Made by a program: the position numbers and the translations under genes | The notes under the pieces: generated by a model | What the model was told of the DNA's origin: nothing | Databases searched by the model: none | Seen by the model: the letters and a program-made list of their open reading frames with translations, nothing else | In this document: piece after piece, positions 45,067-55,449 of the stretch | Layout: each line of letters starts with the position of its first letter | Position numbering within the stretch: position 1 is the stretch's first letter | Assembly (NCBI GenBank): GCA_029990175.1 | Contig: JARKIP010000051.1 | Span: 1,752,501-1,816,500, forward strand | Direction of reading: 5' to 3' | DNA length: 64,000 nucleotides | Source: Petunia secreta | Lineage: Eukaryota; Streptophyta; Magnoliopsida; Solanales; Solanaceae

Positions 45067-48046
45067 ATGTCTCCAAAAGCTAAGAAAAGTTTGAATATGG
45101 ACGCTGTGGCTTCTAGTTCTTCTGCAGCAGCTGGTCAGTCTACGAGTTCTCCGACTTCAGTCGCTGACGTGATTCCAAAAATCTGGGGAAATCTTGAAAA
45201 TGACTGTTCGATCAGCTCGTTCAGTCATTATGGCAACATAAGGTCGTGGCCTTCAAGTCGATTTAAGAGTTCGATTACTCCTGACCTTTTGCCTAAGGTT
45301 AAGGAAGATTGTGGCTGGAATGATGACGTTATAGTTTCTTGCCCCTTTCCGACGGAGAATATTACTTCTACGAGAACTGGGTGGACGGCCATATCAACGT
45401 ACCCATTCACGATAGGTCACACGCTCCCGTTGCATCCTGTTATAGAGGACATTTGTAAATATTATCTTATCTGCCCGGGGCAGCTGTGTCCGAGTATTTA
45501 CAGGATTGTTTCTTTGCTACAATGGTTTGCCGACGAGACTGAGCAGGACTTTAATTTTAAGCATTTTGTCTCTCTGTATAGGCTTCAGGTCGCGAGAGAT
45601 GGATATATGAATGCCCGTATGAGGGGAAGAAAAGCTCTAGTGAGCAAATCTGAAGATACAGGGGATAGAGGTTGGATGCATAGGTATGTCTATGTGCAGT
45701 CTAAGCTTCTCACACGTGGCAGCACAACTAATCTCCGCGAGGTGTGGAATAAAACTCGTAAGTCCCCGAGTCTTTGTATTGAATATTCTCCGAACTACGT
45801 ATTTGCACCTTCTAATTTACACTCTTTGTTGGTTAGCTGACAAGATTCCCTACGATGGTCTGATTTCCGAGGAGGAACTGTCTGCTTGGGTTGAACCAAT
45901 TTTGGCAGAGTTCACTCACGATCAGAGGCAGTGGTCCCACTTTGCTTCCTTAAAACATTTATCGAATCCCAGCACCCATGGTAAGCTGATTACCCGAATT
46001 CCTGCTAACTTATGCAGAACTCATTACGGTATTAATATGACTCTATTCTCAGGTCTAGGTACTGGTGGTAGCTATTTCCCTGCTCCTCCTCCTGAGGAAG
46101 TGATTGTTGATCCTGTGGCTGAGATCAACAAGGAGGCGGCTGCCATTCTTCAGACTGTTGCAGCTATCAAGGCCAGGGAGGGTGGTGAGGAGGTCCTCGC
46201 GAATTTAAAGAGAAAGAAATCTGACTCGGAAAAGAGCAGACCCAAGAAGAAAACGAGGACAGCCCGTAAGACTCCTCAGCCCTCTGAAAAAACAGTCGAA
46301 TTCAATGCCGCTGCTGCTGATACGCCCAAGTCTGGGCAAGAGAGTGTTAGAAGCTCGGCGGCTGCCCCTGAATCTGCTGAGCCTATAATTTTTGATATTT
46401 CAGATTCAGAGGCTCTCGACGTGAGCTTGACTCGGAGAAAGAGGGCATCTCTTCGGGGTGATAAGAAGAAGGATGTAGAGACTTCTTCTTACGCTTTCGA
46501 GGAGAGTCCCCGAGTCAGTGGTGGAGAAGGAGGTAGGTCTGGGGAGGTAGGGGAAGAGGGAGTGCGTGAAGACTTTGCTTTCTTTCCTGAGGGCCCAGAG
46601 TTGGAGGAGCCTGCTCGGGTTGGTGGCCAACGAGGCGAGTCTGAGCAGGTCAGCCACAGGCGACCTGGCAAAGAGCCGATGAGGGAGGAGGATAAGGAGG
46701 AAAACGAGGAGGTTGGTGAGCAGAGGAAAACTGAGGGGGAGGATGAACCTCAGGTTTTTCATTATAAAGACATGATGAACTTGGCTGGTGATGGGGTGGC
46801 GCCAGTTTATCTGCAAGAGTGCGACACTCTGGGCCCCGACGAGGCAGGTGACATCGAGATCTCTCGCACTAAGCTCACTAGGCGAGTATCTTTAGGGGGA
46901 AAGGTTGGGGCATACTCTGTCAAGGGCATACGCCACAAATTTGGTCCCCACTACCCTTCTGAGCAAGCGAGGGAACCCAGGCCGTGTATGAGGGAGTGCG
47001 ACTTTTCCATTTCCCCGGACACAGATTTTTTGACGAAGCCTGGCCACTTAGTTAAAGTGATGTCCAACCTGATTGGTCCTCGCGAGGAGTGGAACATGCG
47101 CAGTATGAGCGACGAGCAGCTGGCTTATGCAATCGCTGAAGACACTGCTCGGGTAATGTTTCCCCCTTTACTCCTTTACTTTTGTCGACACCTTAGTTCT
47201 AATTACCTACGCATTTTTACTTGTTGCCAGGCAAGTATGATGGCTGCCGAGGTCATGTTCCGTTCTAGGCTGAACAATCAGGAACAAGTCCTTGGCCTTA
47301 AGAAAGATCTTTTGAAGGCTCTTCGGGACAATCAAGCCTTAGAAGAGGAAAAGCAAGCTCTGATCGGGGAGAAGCGGGTCCTGGAGGGGAGGCGTGGCTT
47401 CTTTGAGGATAAGATAGACAGGTTGGAGAAATCCAACGCTGAGGCTAACAACAAGATAAGCACACTCCTCAAGGAGAGGGACCGTCTTCTGGATGAGAAG
47501 GAAAGGTTTGCGCTATCTTTTGAAGATCTGAAAGCTAAGATGGATGAGCAAGGTCGTCAGATTTCCCAACTTGCCCATGAGCTTAATGTGAAAGAAGTTA
47601 CTCTGGAGAGCATCCGCAACGCTTCCGACCTGATGTTGAGAAACATGAACAAAGCTGAAGCTGAATCTCAGGCTGCTCGAGGAGAACTACAAGAGGCCAA
47701 GAATCGGGCTGTGGAATCTGCGAAGGTCCAAGAGCTACTGACGATGGAGTTGGCGAATTTGAGGGATCGTTATACAATCGACTCCAAATTGGAAGCTCTT
47801 GAGGCCAAGAAGAAGTTGCTTATCCAAATGCAGCGCGGCCAGATTAACGTCGACTTAGTCCTTGATCAGACCATAGCAGCTATCATAAGTGTCAAGCAAG
47901 TTTTGGGTATGGAGGTAGGAGCTGACGATGATGATGTCGAAGAGGACGATGAAGGCAGTGAGGACAATGACGATGAAGATTTGGGCGGGGATCCGACTGA
48001 TGGAGCTAGTGCATCAGGTCGAGACCCTGGCCAAAATGACGATTGA
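45067..48046 (+). CDS. Antisense accessory gene inside the gypsy element, four exons: putative gypsy-type transposon domain plus coiled coil
   Basis: Proposed exons 45067-45757, 45837-45980, 46053-47152 and 47231-48046 join in phase to 916 codons. Introns are 79, 72 and 78 bp with GTAAGT/GTAAGC/GTAATG donors and TTAG/TCAG/CCAG acceptors; the second and third are multiples of three without stops, so they also read through. The N-terminal ~230 residues (RTGWTAISTYPFTIGHTLPL, HPVIEDICKYYLICPGQL) resemble the 'putative gypsy type transposon' family (PF04195, Transposase_28), from memory. Residues ~290-560 are charged and low-complexity; then a long coiled coil (EEEKQALIGEKRVLEGRRG, LLKERDRLLDEKERF) and an Asp/Glu-rich tail. 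It lies opposite to gag-pol and tail-to-tail with pol. Function is unknown. No disabling mutation is seen under this model. Confidence 0.72.
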
Positions 48047-48894
48047 TGCCTCGTCTAGTCCTTCTTGTAAATTTATTGGATGTCGCTAACTCTGAATATT
48101 GTTAACTCATGAATGAATGTATATTTTGGTTGCTTCCTTTTTGTCTGACTGGCGAGGCTTGACGACCATTTTTGGTCTCTCAAGTTTCGCTTATATGAAT
48201 GCTGTTGTTATTTATTGCTTAGTGAGGTTTTCAGAGGTCAAAATTATATTTCAAATCTTAGTGTCTGAGTTCCCTTTTTGGTGTTAATCTGCGCAGATGT
48301 TTTGAAATAGAATCTGATCATAACCGGGTTAAGCTACCCTTATTTAAGATGACTGAAATCAGGCCCCCTGGGCTGGACGAAACCAGGCCGTTTAGGCTGA
48401 CTGAAATCTGGCCGTGTAAGATGGTCTTGCGATAAACTTCGCTTATCATATTTGACAATTGAAAGTTTTTGCAGAGAAAATTTTGTTAAGGTTGCCCTGT
48501 TATTTATATTGAAAATGATAGGTAACCCAATGACCAGAACACAGGATTGTTTGGTCGTGAACCAGAACACAAGATTGTTTGGTTGTAAACCAGAACACAA
48601 GATTGTTTGGCCGTAAAGTTGTAGGACTTGGGCGAATACTGGCCGCAAAATGTAGAAAATAACGTAGCACAAGTAAAATAGTTCTATTGAACTTACTTGA
48701 TTCTGCTTAGTCGTGGATTTAGCAAATGACCAAGACTTTGCTCTGCTCGAAGGTCACTTATGTTAGCCGGGACTTTGGCCTACTGGGGCCCTTGCCACCC
48801 CTCTGTTTTTATGTTGAAATTTCGTAATTTCAGACATAAAAAGACAATGGGTGAAACCCTGAATCAGAGAACACATATAACCAAAAGAGGAGTG
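48047..48894. other. Spacer between the antisense gene and the tRNA-like gene
   Basis: Contains three near-identical ~28-bp repeats with AACCAGAACACAAGATTGTTTGG (a 20-base core, ACCAGAACACAAGATTGTTT) at about 48529-48610, and GGCTGACTGAAATCTGGCC-type repeats at about 48345-48420. No gene recognised. Confidence 0.55.
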
Positions 48895-48968
48895 TGTCCG
48901 TTGCGGGATTTGAACCCACAGCCGCGAAGCACGAGGACTTCGAGCTCTACCAGTTGAGCTAAACGGAT
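48895..48968 (-). tRNA. tRNA-like gene inside the retrotransposon; isotype uncertain, probably a tRNA-derived pseudogene
   Basis: On the minus strand, seven-base ends ATCCGTT and AACGGAC pair except at the first position. The D-arm GCTC/GAGC, T-arm TGTGGG/CCCGCA with GGTTCAAATCC, and anticodon stem CGAAG/CTTCG are present. Pol III A-box (TAGCTCAACTGG) and B-box (GGTTCAAATCC) are intact. The anticodon loop comes out as eight bases (TCCTCGTG), so the anticodon (CUC or UCG region) cannot be fixed. The mismatched first pair and odd loop argue for a decayed or captured tRNA. It lies about 120 bp downstream of the pol stop, in the element's sense orientation. Confidence 0.55.
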
Positions 48969-49086
48969 CTGGCCTTTTGGAGACCGTTAGTACCATTTAG
49001 ACAAAGATAAGAAAACAGAGCAACTTAAAAAAGAACGAAGGCAGGTAAGCAACAGAAAATGGATAGAAACACTAACCATGTACCAC

Positions 49087-52000
49087 TTAGAAGTAGTACC
49101 TCTTAAAGTGAGTCACATTCCAACTGCTGGGCAGAAGCGATCCATCTGGTCGTGCCAAACGGTATGAACCCTTACCAACGGATGCAACCACCTTGTAGGG
49201 ACCCTCCCAGTTTGGACCAAGTTTGCCGACGTTTGCCTCTTGCGTATTCTGGGAGACTCTACGCAATACAAAGTCCCCGACTTCGAAGTTACGTAGCCTC
49301 AGTCCCCGATTATAATATTGCTCTATCCTTTCTTTCTGAGCCACTACTCGTATAAGCGCTAATTCTCTGCGCTCTTCTAGGAAATCCAACTCCTCGGAGA
49401 GGTTGACTGAATTAGATTCTGCAGTTGCATGAGCATATCGTAGACTTGGCTCGCCGATTTCGACTGGAATCAATGCATCAGAACCATATACTAAGGAATA
49501 GGGCGTCTCCCCGGTGCTCATTTTTGTGGTTGTTCGATATGCCCAAAGAACCCCGGGGAGTTCTTCCACCCAGCATCCTTTGGCCTGCTCGAGACGCTTC
49601 TTGAGCGAGTCCACTATTATCTTGTTGGTCGATTCCGCCTGCCCGTTTGCCACTGGGTGATATGGGGAGGAGGTAATCCTTTTAATATGCAGATCCTCAA
49701 GGAACTTTGTGACCCTCTGACCAACGAATTGGGGGCCGTTATCCATGACAATCTCTTTGGGTGCTCCGAATCGACAAATGACATAACGCCAAAGGAAATC
49801 AACTACTACCGTTTGACGTATCTTTGAATATGCTGCAGCTTCAACCCACTTTGTAAAATAATCAGTAATGATTAGCAAGAAACGTACCCCTCTGGTGCAG
49901 TGGGCAGTGGCCCAACGATGTCCATTCCCCATTTCATAAACGGCCACGGGGAGATGATTGAATGCAAGGGCTCTGCTGGTTGATGGAGGAGATGTGCAAA
50001 CCTTTGGCACTTGTCACATTTTTTGACAAATTCGTTAGTATCTTTTTCCATTTTGTCCCAATAATAGCCTGCTCGTATAAGTTTTCGCGCAAGCGCCTTT
50101 CCTCCCAAGTGATTTCCACAGCACCCCTCGTGAACTTCCCTCATCACATACTCAGTTTGGCTGGGACCTAGACATTTGGCAAGTGGGCCTGCAAAAGTCT
50201 TACGATAGAGGGTGCCATCTATAATTGTATACCTGGCAGCTTTTATCCTCAGTTTTCGAGCAGCCTTAACGTCTGATGGTAGGGTTCCATGCAGTATATA
50301 ATTGATTATCTCATTCCTCCAATCCCAAGTCAGACTGGTCGTGTTGACCTCCATTGCGTCTTTATCGATTGTTGTACATAGGAGATGAGCTACGGCCACT
50401 GAACCTGCTGCTCCAATCTCTGCGACTGAACCCAAATTTGCCAAAGCGTCGGCCTCATAATTCTCCTCTCGTGGGATCTGTGTGGCTTCCCAATTGTCGA
50501 ATTGTGCCAGCAAACCAGTAACTCGGGCAAGATACCTTTGCATACGAGACTCCCTTGCGACGAAACCTCCAGTTATCTGGTTGACGACCAGGGCAGAGTC
50601 ACTCTTAAGATGAATCCTGTCTGCTCCATAATCTCGAGCCAGTTTTAATCCTGCAATTACAGCCTCATATTCGGCCTCATTATTAGTAATAAAGGGACAT
50701 TTTATGGCCTGTCTAATGATCTCCCCCGAGGGAGTGGTGAGGACCCGTCAGTGTGTAAGGTCCAAGTCCCCGACTCCGATCCGGCGAAAAGAACCGCCTC
50801 ACGCTGAGCATCAGGGTACATAGTGGCGCTAAAATCTGCGATAAAGTCTGCTAGAGCTTGAGATTTTATGGCTACCCGGGGTTGATAAGATATATCAAAC
50901 TCACTTAATTCTACTGCCCATTTTACTAGCCTGCCCGAGAATTCAGGTTTGTGTAAGATATTGCGTAAGGGGAAGGTAGTAACTACAGCTATTGAGTGAC
51001 TTTGAAAATAAGGTCTTAATTTACGGGCAGCGATTACCAATGCTAGTGCTAATTTCTCCAAAGGTTGATAGCGGGTTTCAGCATCTAATAAGGATTTGCT
51101 AATGTAATAAATTGGTAGTTGCTTACCTTTGTCTTCTCGAACCAAAACTGCACTTACCGCAGACTCAGACACGGCCAGGTAGAGCAATAGTTGTTCACCT
51201 GGTTGTGGCGTTGAAAGTAAAGGCGGGCTTGACAAGTACCGCTTCAAATCCCTAAGTGCTTGTTGACATTCAGGGGTCCATTCGAACTCCTTGTTCTGTT
51301 TCAGCACGTCGAAGAAGCTTTTGCACCGATCAGATGAGCGGGAGATGAATCTCCTCAGCGATGCTACTCTCCCGGTCAGCCGCATTACATCTTTTCTGTT
51401 ATGAAGTACGTCGGGGATGGCTTCTATTGCTTTTATCTGGGCGGGGTTCACCTCGATCCCTCGCTGGGAAATGATGAAACCAAGGAATTTCCCTGAACCC
51501 ACTCCAAATGCGCATTTCTCCGGGTTGAGTTTCATGTTGTATTGATCAAGGATTCGAAAGGCCTCCTTCAAATGAGCTAAGTGATCTTCTGCCCGTTTGG
51601 ACTTGATCAGCATGTCGTCGATGTAAACCTCCATGGTTTTGCCAATGTGGTCGTGAAACATCCGGTTGACTAATCGTTGGTAAGTTGCACCTGCATTTTT
51701 AAGTCCAAAAGGCATTACTTTGTAGCAATACGTACCTCGGCAAGTAATGAAGGAAGTTTTCTCCTGGTCGTCGGGATTCATTAAGATTTAGTTATAGCCT
51801 GAATATGCATCAAGGAATGTAAGCACTTCGTGCCCGGCCGTCGCGTCGATTAGTTGGTCAATTTGAGGTAGTGGATAAGAGTCTTTCGGGCAGGCTTTGT
51901 TCAGATCAGTGAAGTCGATGCAGACCCTCCACTTGCCGTTTTTCTTTGCCACTACGACCACATTGGCCAACCAATCTGGATACTTGACTTCTCGGACGGA

Positions 52001-52393
52001 GCCAATCTTGAGCAAGCGGTCAACTTCGTCATTTATGATCTGGTTCCTGAATGCTCCTTGTTGGCGCTTCTTTTGCTTCACCGGGCGGTAGTATGGATCC
52101 ACGTTCAACTTATGAGAGATAATTTTCGGGGAGATTCCTGTCATATCTGCATGTGACCACGCAAAGGTGGTGTATCGCTCCTTGAGGAAGTGCAAGATAT
52201 CTTTGCGCAAGTCTTTGTTTAACTCCGCTCCCAAATATACCTTCCTTTCGGGCATGTCGTCGAAAAGTTCTTCTGGTTCCAAAGCTTCAATAGTTGGCGC
52301 GTACTCTTCCCGTGCATCCAGTTTTGATATGAATTCCGGGACTTGGTAGTTTGATGCTTCATTGCTTGATTCTGATCCCGGGTTCTTTAATTG
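49087..52393 (-). pseudogene. Tat-type gypsy pol (RT, RNase H, second RNase H, integrase), three breaks
   Basis: The frame continues from gag through an in-frame UAG. Reverse transcriptase: WRVCIDFTDLNKACPKDSYP, YIDDMLIK; first RNase H: LLLYLAVSESAVSAVLVRED, RYQPLEKLALAL; second, archaeal-type RNase H beginning WTLHTDGSS, with NNEAEYEAVIAG and SDSALVVNQITGG; integrase zinc finger (H..H..KCDKCQ), core (GMDIVGPL, MDNGPQFVG, NGQAEST) and C-terminal domain ending at 49087. Breaks: TAA at 51788-51790 within RT; an apparent deletion of about 37 bases at the start of the second RNase H (near 50740); and a one-base shift in a four-base homopolymer (49887-49890) within the integrase core. Catalytic motifs remain readable. 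The element cannot make its own Pol unless these are assembly errors. Confidence 0.93.
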
Positions 52394-52396
52394 CTA
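52388..52396 (-). promoter_or_regulatory. Readthrough-type stop UAG-CAA-UUA between gag and pol
   Basis: On the minus strand the gag-protease frame ends AAA TAG CAA TTA and stays open in the same frame for 200 further codons into the RT. UAG followed by CARYYA is the well-known leaky stop context of tobamoviruses, so expression of pol by stop-codon suppression is a reasonable inference. Confidence 0.65.
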
Positions 52397-54667
52397 TTTT
52401 GCTTCCTCGGGGAGCTTGACTGCAACTGAGTAGCAATCTCTAGCGCAACGCTGCTCTCCCCGAACTTCCCGTATTCCCCACTCTGAAGGGAATTTCATCA
52501 CTTGATGATAGGTTGACGGGACTGCCTGCATATCGTGTATCCATGGCCTCCCAAGGATTATGTTGTAGGCCATGTCCCCATCAATGACATGAAACGTTGT
52601 TCGTCTCATGACGCCTTCGACCAGGGTCGTCAGTGTGATTTCTCCCAACGTTTTCTCGCTGGAATTGTTGAATCCTGAGAGAACGCGAGAAATTGGTACA
52701 ATCCCATCGTATAGTTTCAACTGCTGCACGACCCGAGACAATATGATGTTTGCTGAACTGCCTGGATCAACGAGTACTCTCTTGACGTCGAATTCTTCCA
52801 CTCGTAATGTTATCACTAAAGCGTCCATGTGAGGAAATTGCAAGCCATCTGCATCTGCTTCTTCAAAAGTCATCGTATCCTCAAGTCGTGGTCGTTTGGT
52901 CTTTGTAATAGAGACTTTGGCATATTTCCTTGCTGTGTACGTGACTGCATCAACCTCAATTCCACCAGAGATGACGTTGACTGTCATTTTTGGAGATGAT
53001 ACTCGGGGAGGTCCTGATTTATTTTGCTGGGCCTTCGCGTGAGTTTGCTTTCCTTTTTCTGTCAAGTACTCCTTGAGATAGTCCTGTTTCAACAAATTAG
53101 CAACTTCGTACCTTAGAGCCTTGCAGTCATCCGTTGTGTGGTCGTGATCGCGATGGAATTCGCACCATAAGTTTTTGTTGCGTTTGCTGGGGTCGCCCTT
53201 CATATCCTTAGGCCATTTGACCTTTTCGCTCATCTCCTCGAGCACTGCTACAAGTTCGACTGCTCCGATGTTGAAGACGGGCAGGGTTGGAATTCCACTA
53301 GAAGTTGAAGTGGAATCATTGCTCCTTGCCAGGCCTTTGTTGTTACGACCGCGTCCGTTTGAGTTGTTACGCGACCGACTGGGATATGGCTCGTGTCGTG
53401 CGTCCGGCCTATCTGTCTCGATCTTTTCCCCAGCGCCATTGGTGCGAGTTTGGCTCCATCCTCGGGTACCTGTGCCAATCAATTTATCTTCGTCTATACG
53501 TACCTTGGAATTATAACGGTTGTAGACATCCGACCAGTTTGCCGCAGGATATTCTCGCAGGGACTCATACAACCGCCTGGTCGCTTCAGAGCTCTTGACG
53601 TCCAAGCTGTTTGTGAATGCTATAGCCGCCCATCGATCTGGAACTTTGGGTAGCAACATACGTTCGCGCTGAAAGCGATCCACATACTTCCGGAGGGACT
53701 CCCCGGGCAGTTGCTTGATTTCAAAGATGTCCTCAACTCTTGTTTCTGTTTTCTGAGCGCCTGTGTGCGCTTTGACAAATAACTCTGCCATCTCGGCAAA
53801 AGATCCTATCGAATTTGGTGGCAGCATTGAATACCACCGTAGAGCGCCATCCGCCAGGGTTTCTACGAACTTCTTCAATTGCACTGATTCGATCTCCTCG
53901 TCGGTGAGATCGCTCGCCTTTATGAAATTGCTGAACATCATCAAGTGGTCATTGGGGTCAGTTGTTCCCCGGTATCTTGGTATGTTTGGCATTTTGAATG
54001 TTTTGGGGATGGCCTTTGGTGCTGCTTCTTTCTTCCAAGGCCTTTGAGTATACCGTTGAACGTCAACTTTCTTCAAAGTGGGTGGTGCGCCAGGGATCTG
54101 GTCAATCCTCTCATGAAGAGAGCGCTGCAGGGCCTCCTGGCTCTCTTTGAACTGCTTGGTGAGGGCCTCCATGACCTCGCTCATTTCCGTTGGCACCGCT
54201 GATCCTGCATTCTGATTTTCAGCGCGCCTCGAGGCATGAGAGGGTGAAGCATCCCTTGGACGTCCCATGGGTGGATTTCCTGTGTTTGGCAGGTTTTGTC
54301 CTCGTAGGCTGTCGATAGCTTCCCGTATTTGCCTGTTGATTTCAGCCTGTTGCCGTATGAATTCAAGGACAGCGTCTTGAGAGTTCCTCAAATTCCCAGG
54401 ACCATTGGGCCTTCTAGATCCTCCAGGCCCTTGGTCGACGTTTCCTCGGCCAGGATGGCGGCTATTTCTGCTACCTTGCTGACTGTGCTCGTTCTCCTGT
54501 TCCGCCGGGAGTACGTTCTCGTCCTCTGCAATGGGGATCGCGTCGTCGTCTGCAGGAAGAACATCTTGCTGCTCGTCCCCGGCCAAATTCAAGTCTACCT
54601 GCTCCGCAGCGTTGAGGTCTTGTTGCCCGTCAATGGGAGCGTTGTTGTGCGAGTTGTTATCTGCCAT
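52394..54667 (-). CDS. gag: Tat-type gypsy Gag-protease polyprotein
   Basis: A complete 757-codon frame in a young element. Residues 1-~190: acidic, Asn/Gln/Glu-rich, probably disordered. About 225-350: retrotransposon gag capsid domain (DPNDHLMMFSNFIKASDLTD, WYSMLPPNSIGSF, FDLKS-like spacing with LPGESLRKYVDRFQRE). Around residue 500: an altered zinc knuckle, CEFHRDHDHTTDDC, of the form CX2HX4HX4C rather than CCHC, which I associate with Tat elements. About 630-730: aspartic protease with active-site VDPGSSAN and the flap/second motif ILGRPWIHDM. It would build particles and process the polyprotein. Starts at the first ATG, about 120 bases from the 5' LTR. The frame ends in a readthrough-type UAG. 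It looks functional even though pol does not. Confidence 0.93.
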   Translation of the reverse strand: MADNNSHNNAPIDGQQDLNAAEQVDLNLAGDEQQDVLPADDDAIPIAEDENVLPAEQENEHSQQGSRNSRHPGRGNVDQGPGGSRRPNGPGNLRNSQDAVLEFIRQQAEINRQIREAIDSLRGQNLPNTGNPPMGRPRDASPSHASRRAENQNAGSAVPTEMSEVMEALTKQFKESQEALQRSLHERIDQIPGAPPTLKKVDVQRYTQRPWKKEAAPKAIPKTFKMPNIPRYRGTTDPNDHLMMFSNFIKASDLTDEEIESVQLKKFVETLADGALRWYSMLPPNSIGSFAEMAELFVKAHTGAQKTETRVEDIFEIKQLPGESLRKYVDRFQRERMLLPKVPDRWAAIAFTNSLDVKSSEATRRLYESLREYPAANWSDVYNRYNSKVRIDEDKLIGTGTRGWSQTRTNGAGEKIETDRPDARHEPYPSRSRNNSNGRGRNNKGLARSNDSTSTSSGIPTLPVFNIGAVELVAVLEEMSEKVKWPKDMKGDPSKRNKNLWCEFHRDHDHTTDDCKALRYEVANLLKQDYLKEYLTEKGKQTHAKAQQNKSGPPRVSSPKMTVNVISGGIEVDAVTYTARKYAKVSITKTKRPRLEDTMTFEEADADGLQFPHMDALVITLRVEEFDVKRVLVDPGSSANIILSRVVQQLKLYDGIVPISRVLSGFNNSSEKTLGEITLTTLVEGVMRRTTFHVIDGDMAYNIILGRPWIHDMQAVPSTYHQVMKFPSEWGIREVRGEQRCARDCYSVAVKLPEEAK

Positions 54668-54764
54668 TTTGACAAAAAGAAAACGAGGAGAACCAGCGAG
54701 CGAGAAGAAAACGAATAAAGAATAAAATACGATGAGCAGTCAACCTACGGAAGTTATTGACCGG

Positions 54765-54782
54765 CTCCCACTGTGGTCGCCA
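54765..54782 (-). other. Primer-binding site complementary to tRNA-Arg
   Basis: Minus strand TGGCGACCACAGTGGGAG, three bases inside the 5' LTR, complements the 3' end of plant tRNA-Arg(UCG) as I remember it (...CTCCCACTGTGGTCG plus CCA). Confidence 0.75.
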
Positions 54783-54785
54783 AAT

Positions 54786-55444
54786 TGTTTAACCGTAATT
54801 TAGTTTTATTAGGTTAAGTCACAATTAAATTTATAAAGCGGAGTCACGGTCAATAATCGAGATTAAATGCTCTTTATGAAAAGATATGAATGACGGTAAT
54901 AAATACGAAGAAATAAAGATGCAATCAATGCGATACAATAAATGAATATTTGAACAAAAGGAACCGTGCTCAGGCCGTATAGACTTGATCAAATTCCCTT
55001 CCTCGTACTCTTTATGATATTCAATCAATGGAACAGTAAATGAGATCTTTCGATTATCAGCAGTAGTAATAAATATTGACTGAAGATAAAGAATTGGATG
55101 TTAGTAAATAGTTTGAATACAAGTGTCTGTTCAAAGAAGCATTCGTCCCCATGCTTGTAATCTAAATTACAATATATAGATAACTATGTGTCCGTTCACA
55201 AGCAGTTGTAACTCCTTAGTCGAGCGGTTACGTTGTTTATGGATAAGATTTCTATTCTGAACTGGCTTGATCGATGAGCTGCGACTTTTCTGGCCGTAGC
55301 GACTGTTCATCTGTCCGTTGCAACTGTCGATCTTCGATTCTATCCATTGTCTTTATGTCCATTCACAGCCATGTGTCGTCTATACGTCGTCCTACGTGGA
55401 TGCTTAGTCACCAAATTTGGTGACGACGGATTTGACCCAATACA
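54786..55444 (-). repeat. 5' LTR of the gypsy element
   Basis: 659 bp, TG...CA in both directions, with GTTTT target duplication directly outside at 55445-55449. Confidence 0.97.
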
Positions 55445-55449
55445 GTTTT

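Larger units (their letters stand above)
43864..55444 (-). mobile_element. Young Ty3/gypsy Tat-type retrotransposon with an antisense gene, 11.6 kb
   Basis: Two 659-bp LTRs (TGTTTAACC...CCAATACA on the plus strand) differ at about six positions. They are flanked by the 5-bp target duplication GTTTT (43859-43863 and 55445-55449). Minus-strand order: 5' LTR, tRNA-Arg-type primer site, gag-protease, in-frame UAG, reverse transcriptase, two RNase H domains, integrase, a tRNA-like gene, an antisense ORF, 3' LTR. The tandem RNase H domains, the primer site and the antisense ORF fit the Tat lineage. Gag is open; pol has three breaks. No convincing polypurine tract is seen at the 3' LTR boundary. Confidence 0.95.

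Noticed and set aside
45686..45836. Starting the antisense protein at 45686 in the second frame
   Set aside because: That stretch lies in exon 1 and the first intron in a different frame; the upstream ATG at 45067 with a GT-AG intron 45758-45836 gives a continuous family-like protein.
46406..46816. Minus-strand frame of 136 codons inside the gypsy element, in the element's sense direction
   Set aside because: Shadow of the charged region of the antisense gene; composition and lack of motifs argue against a gene.
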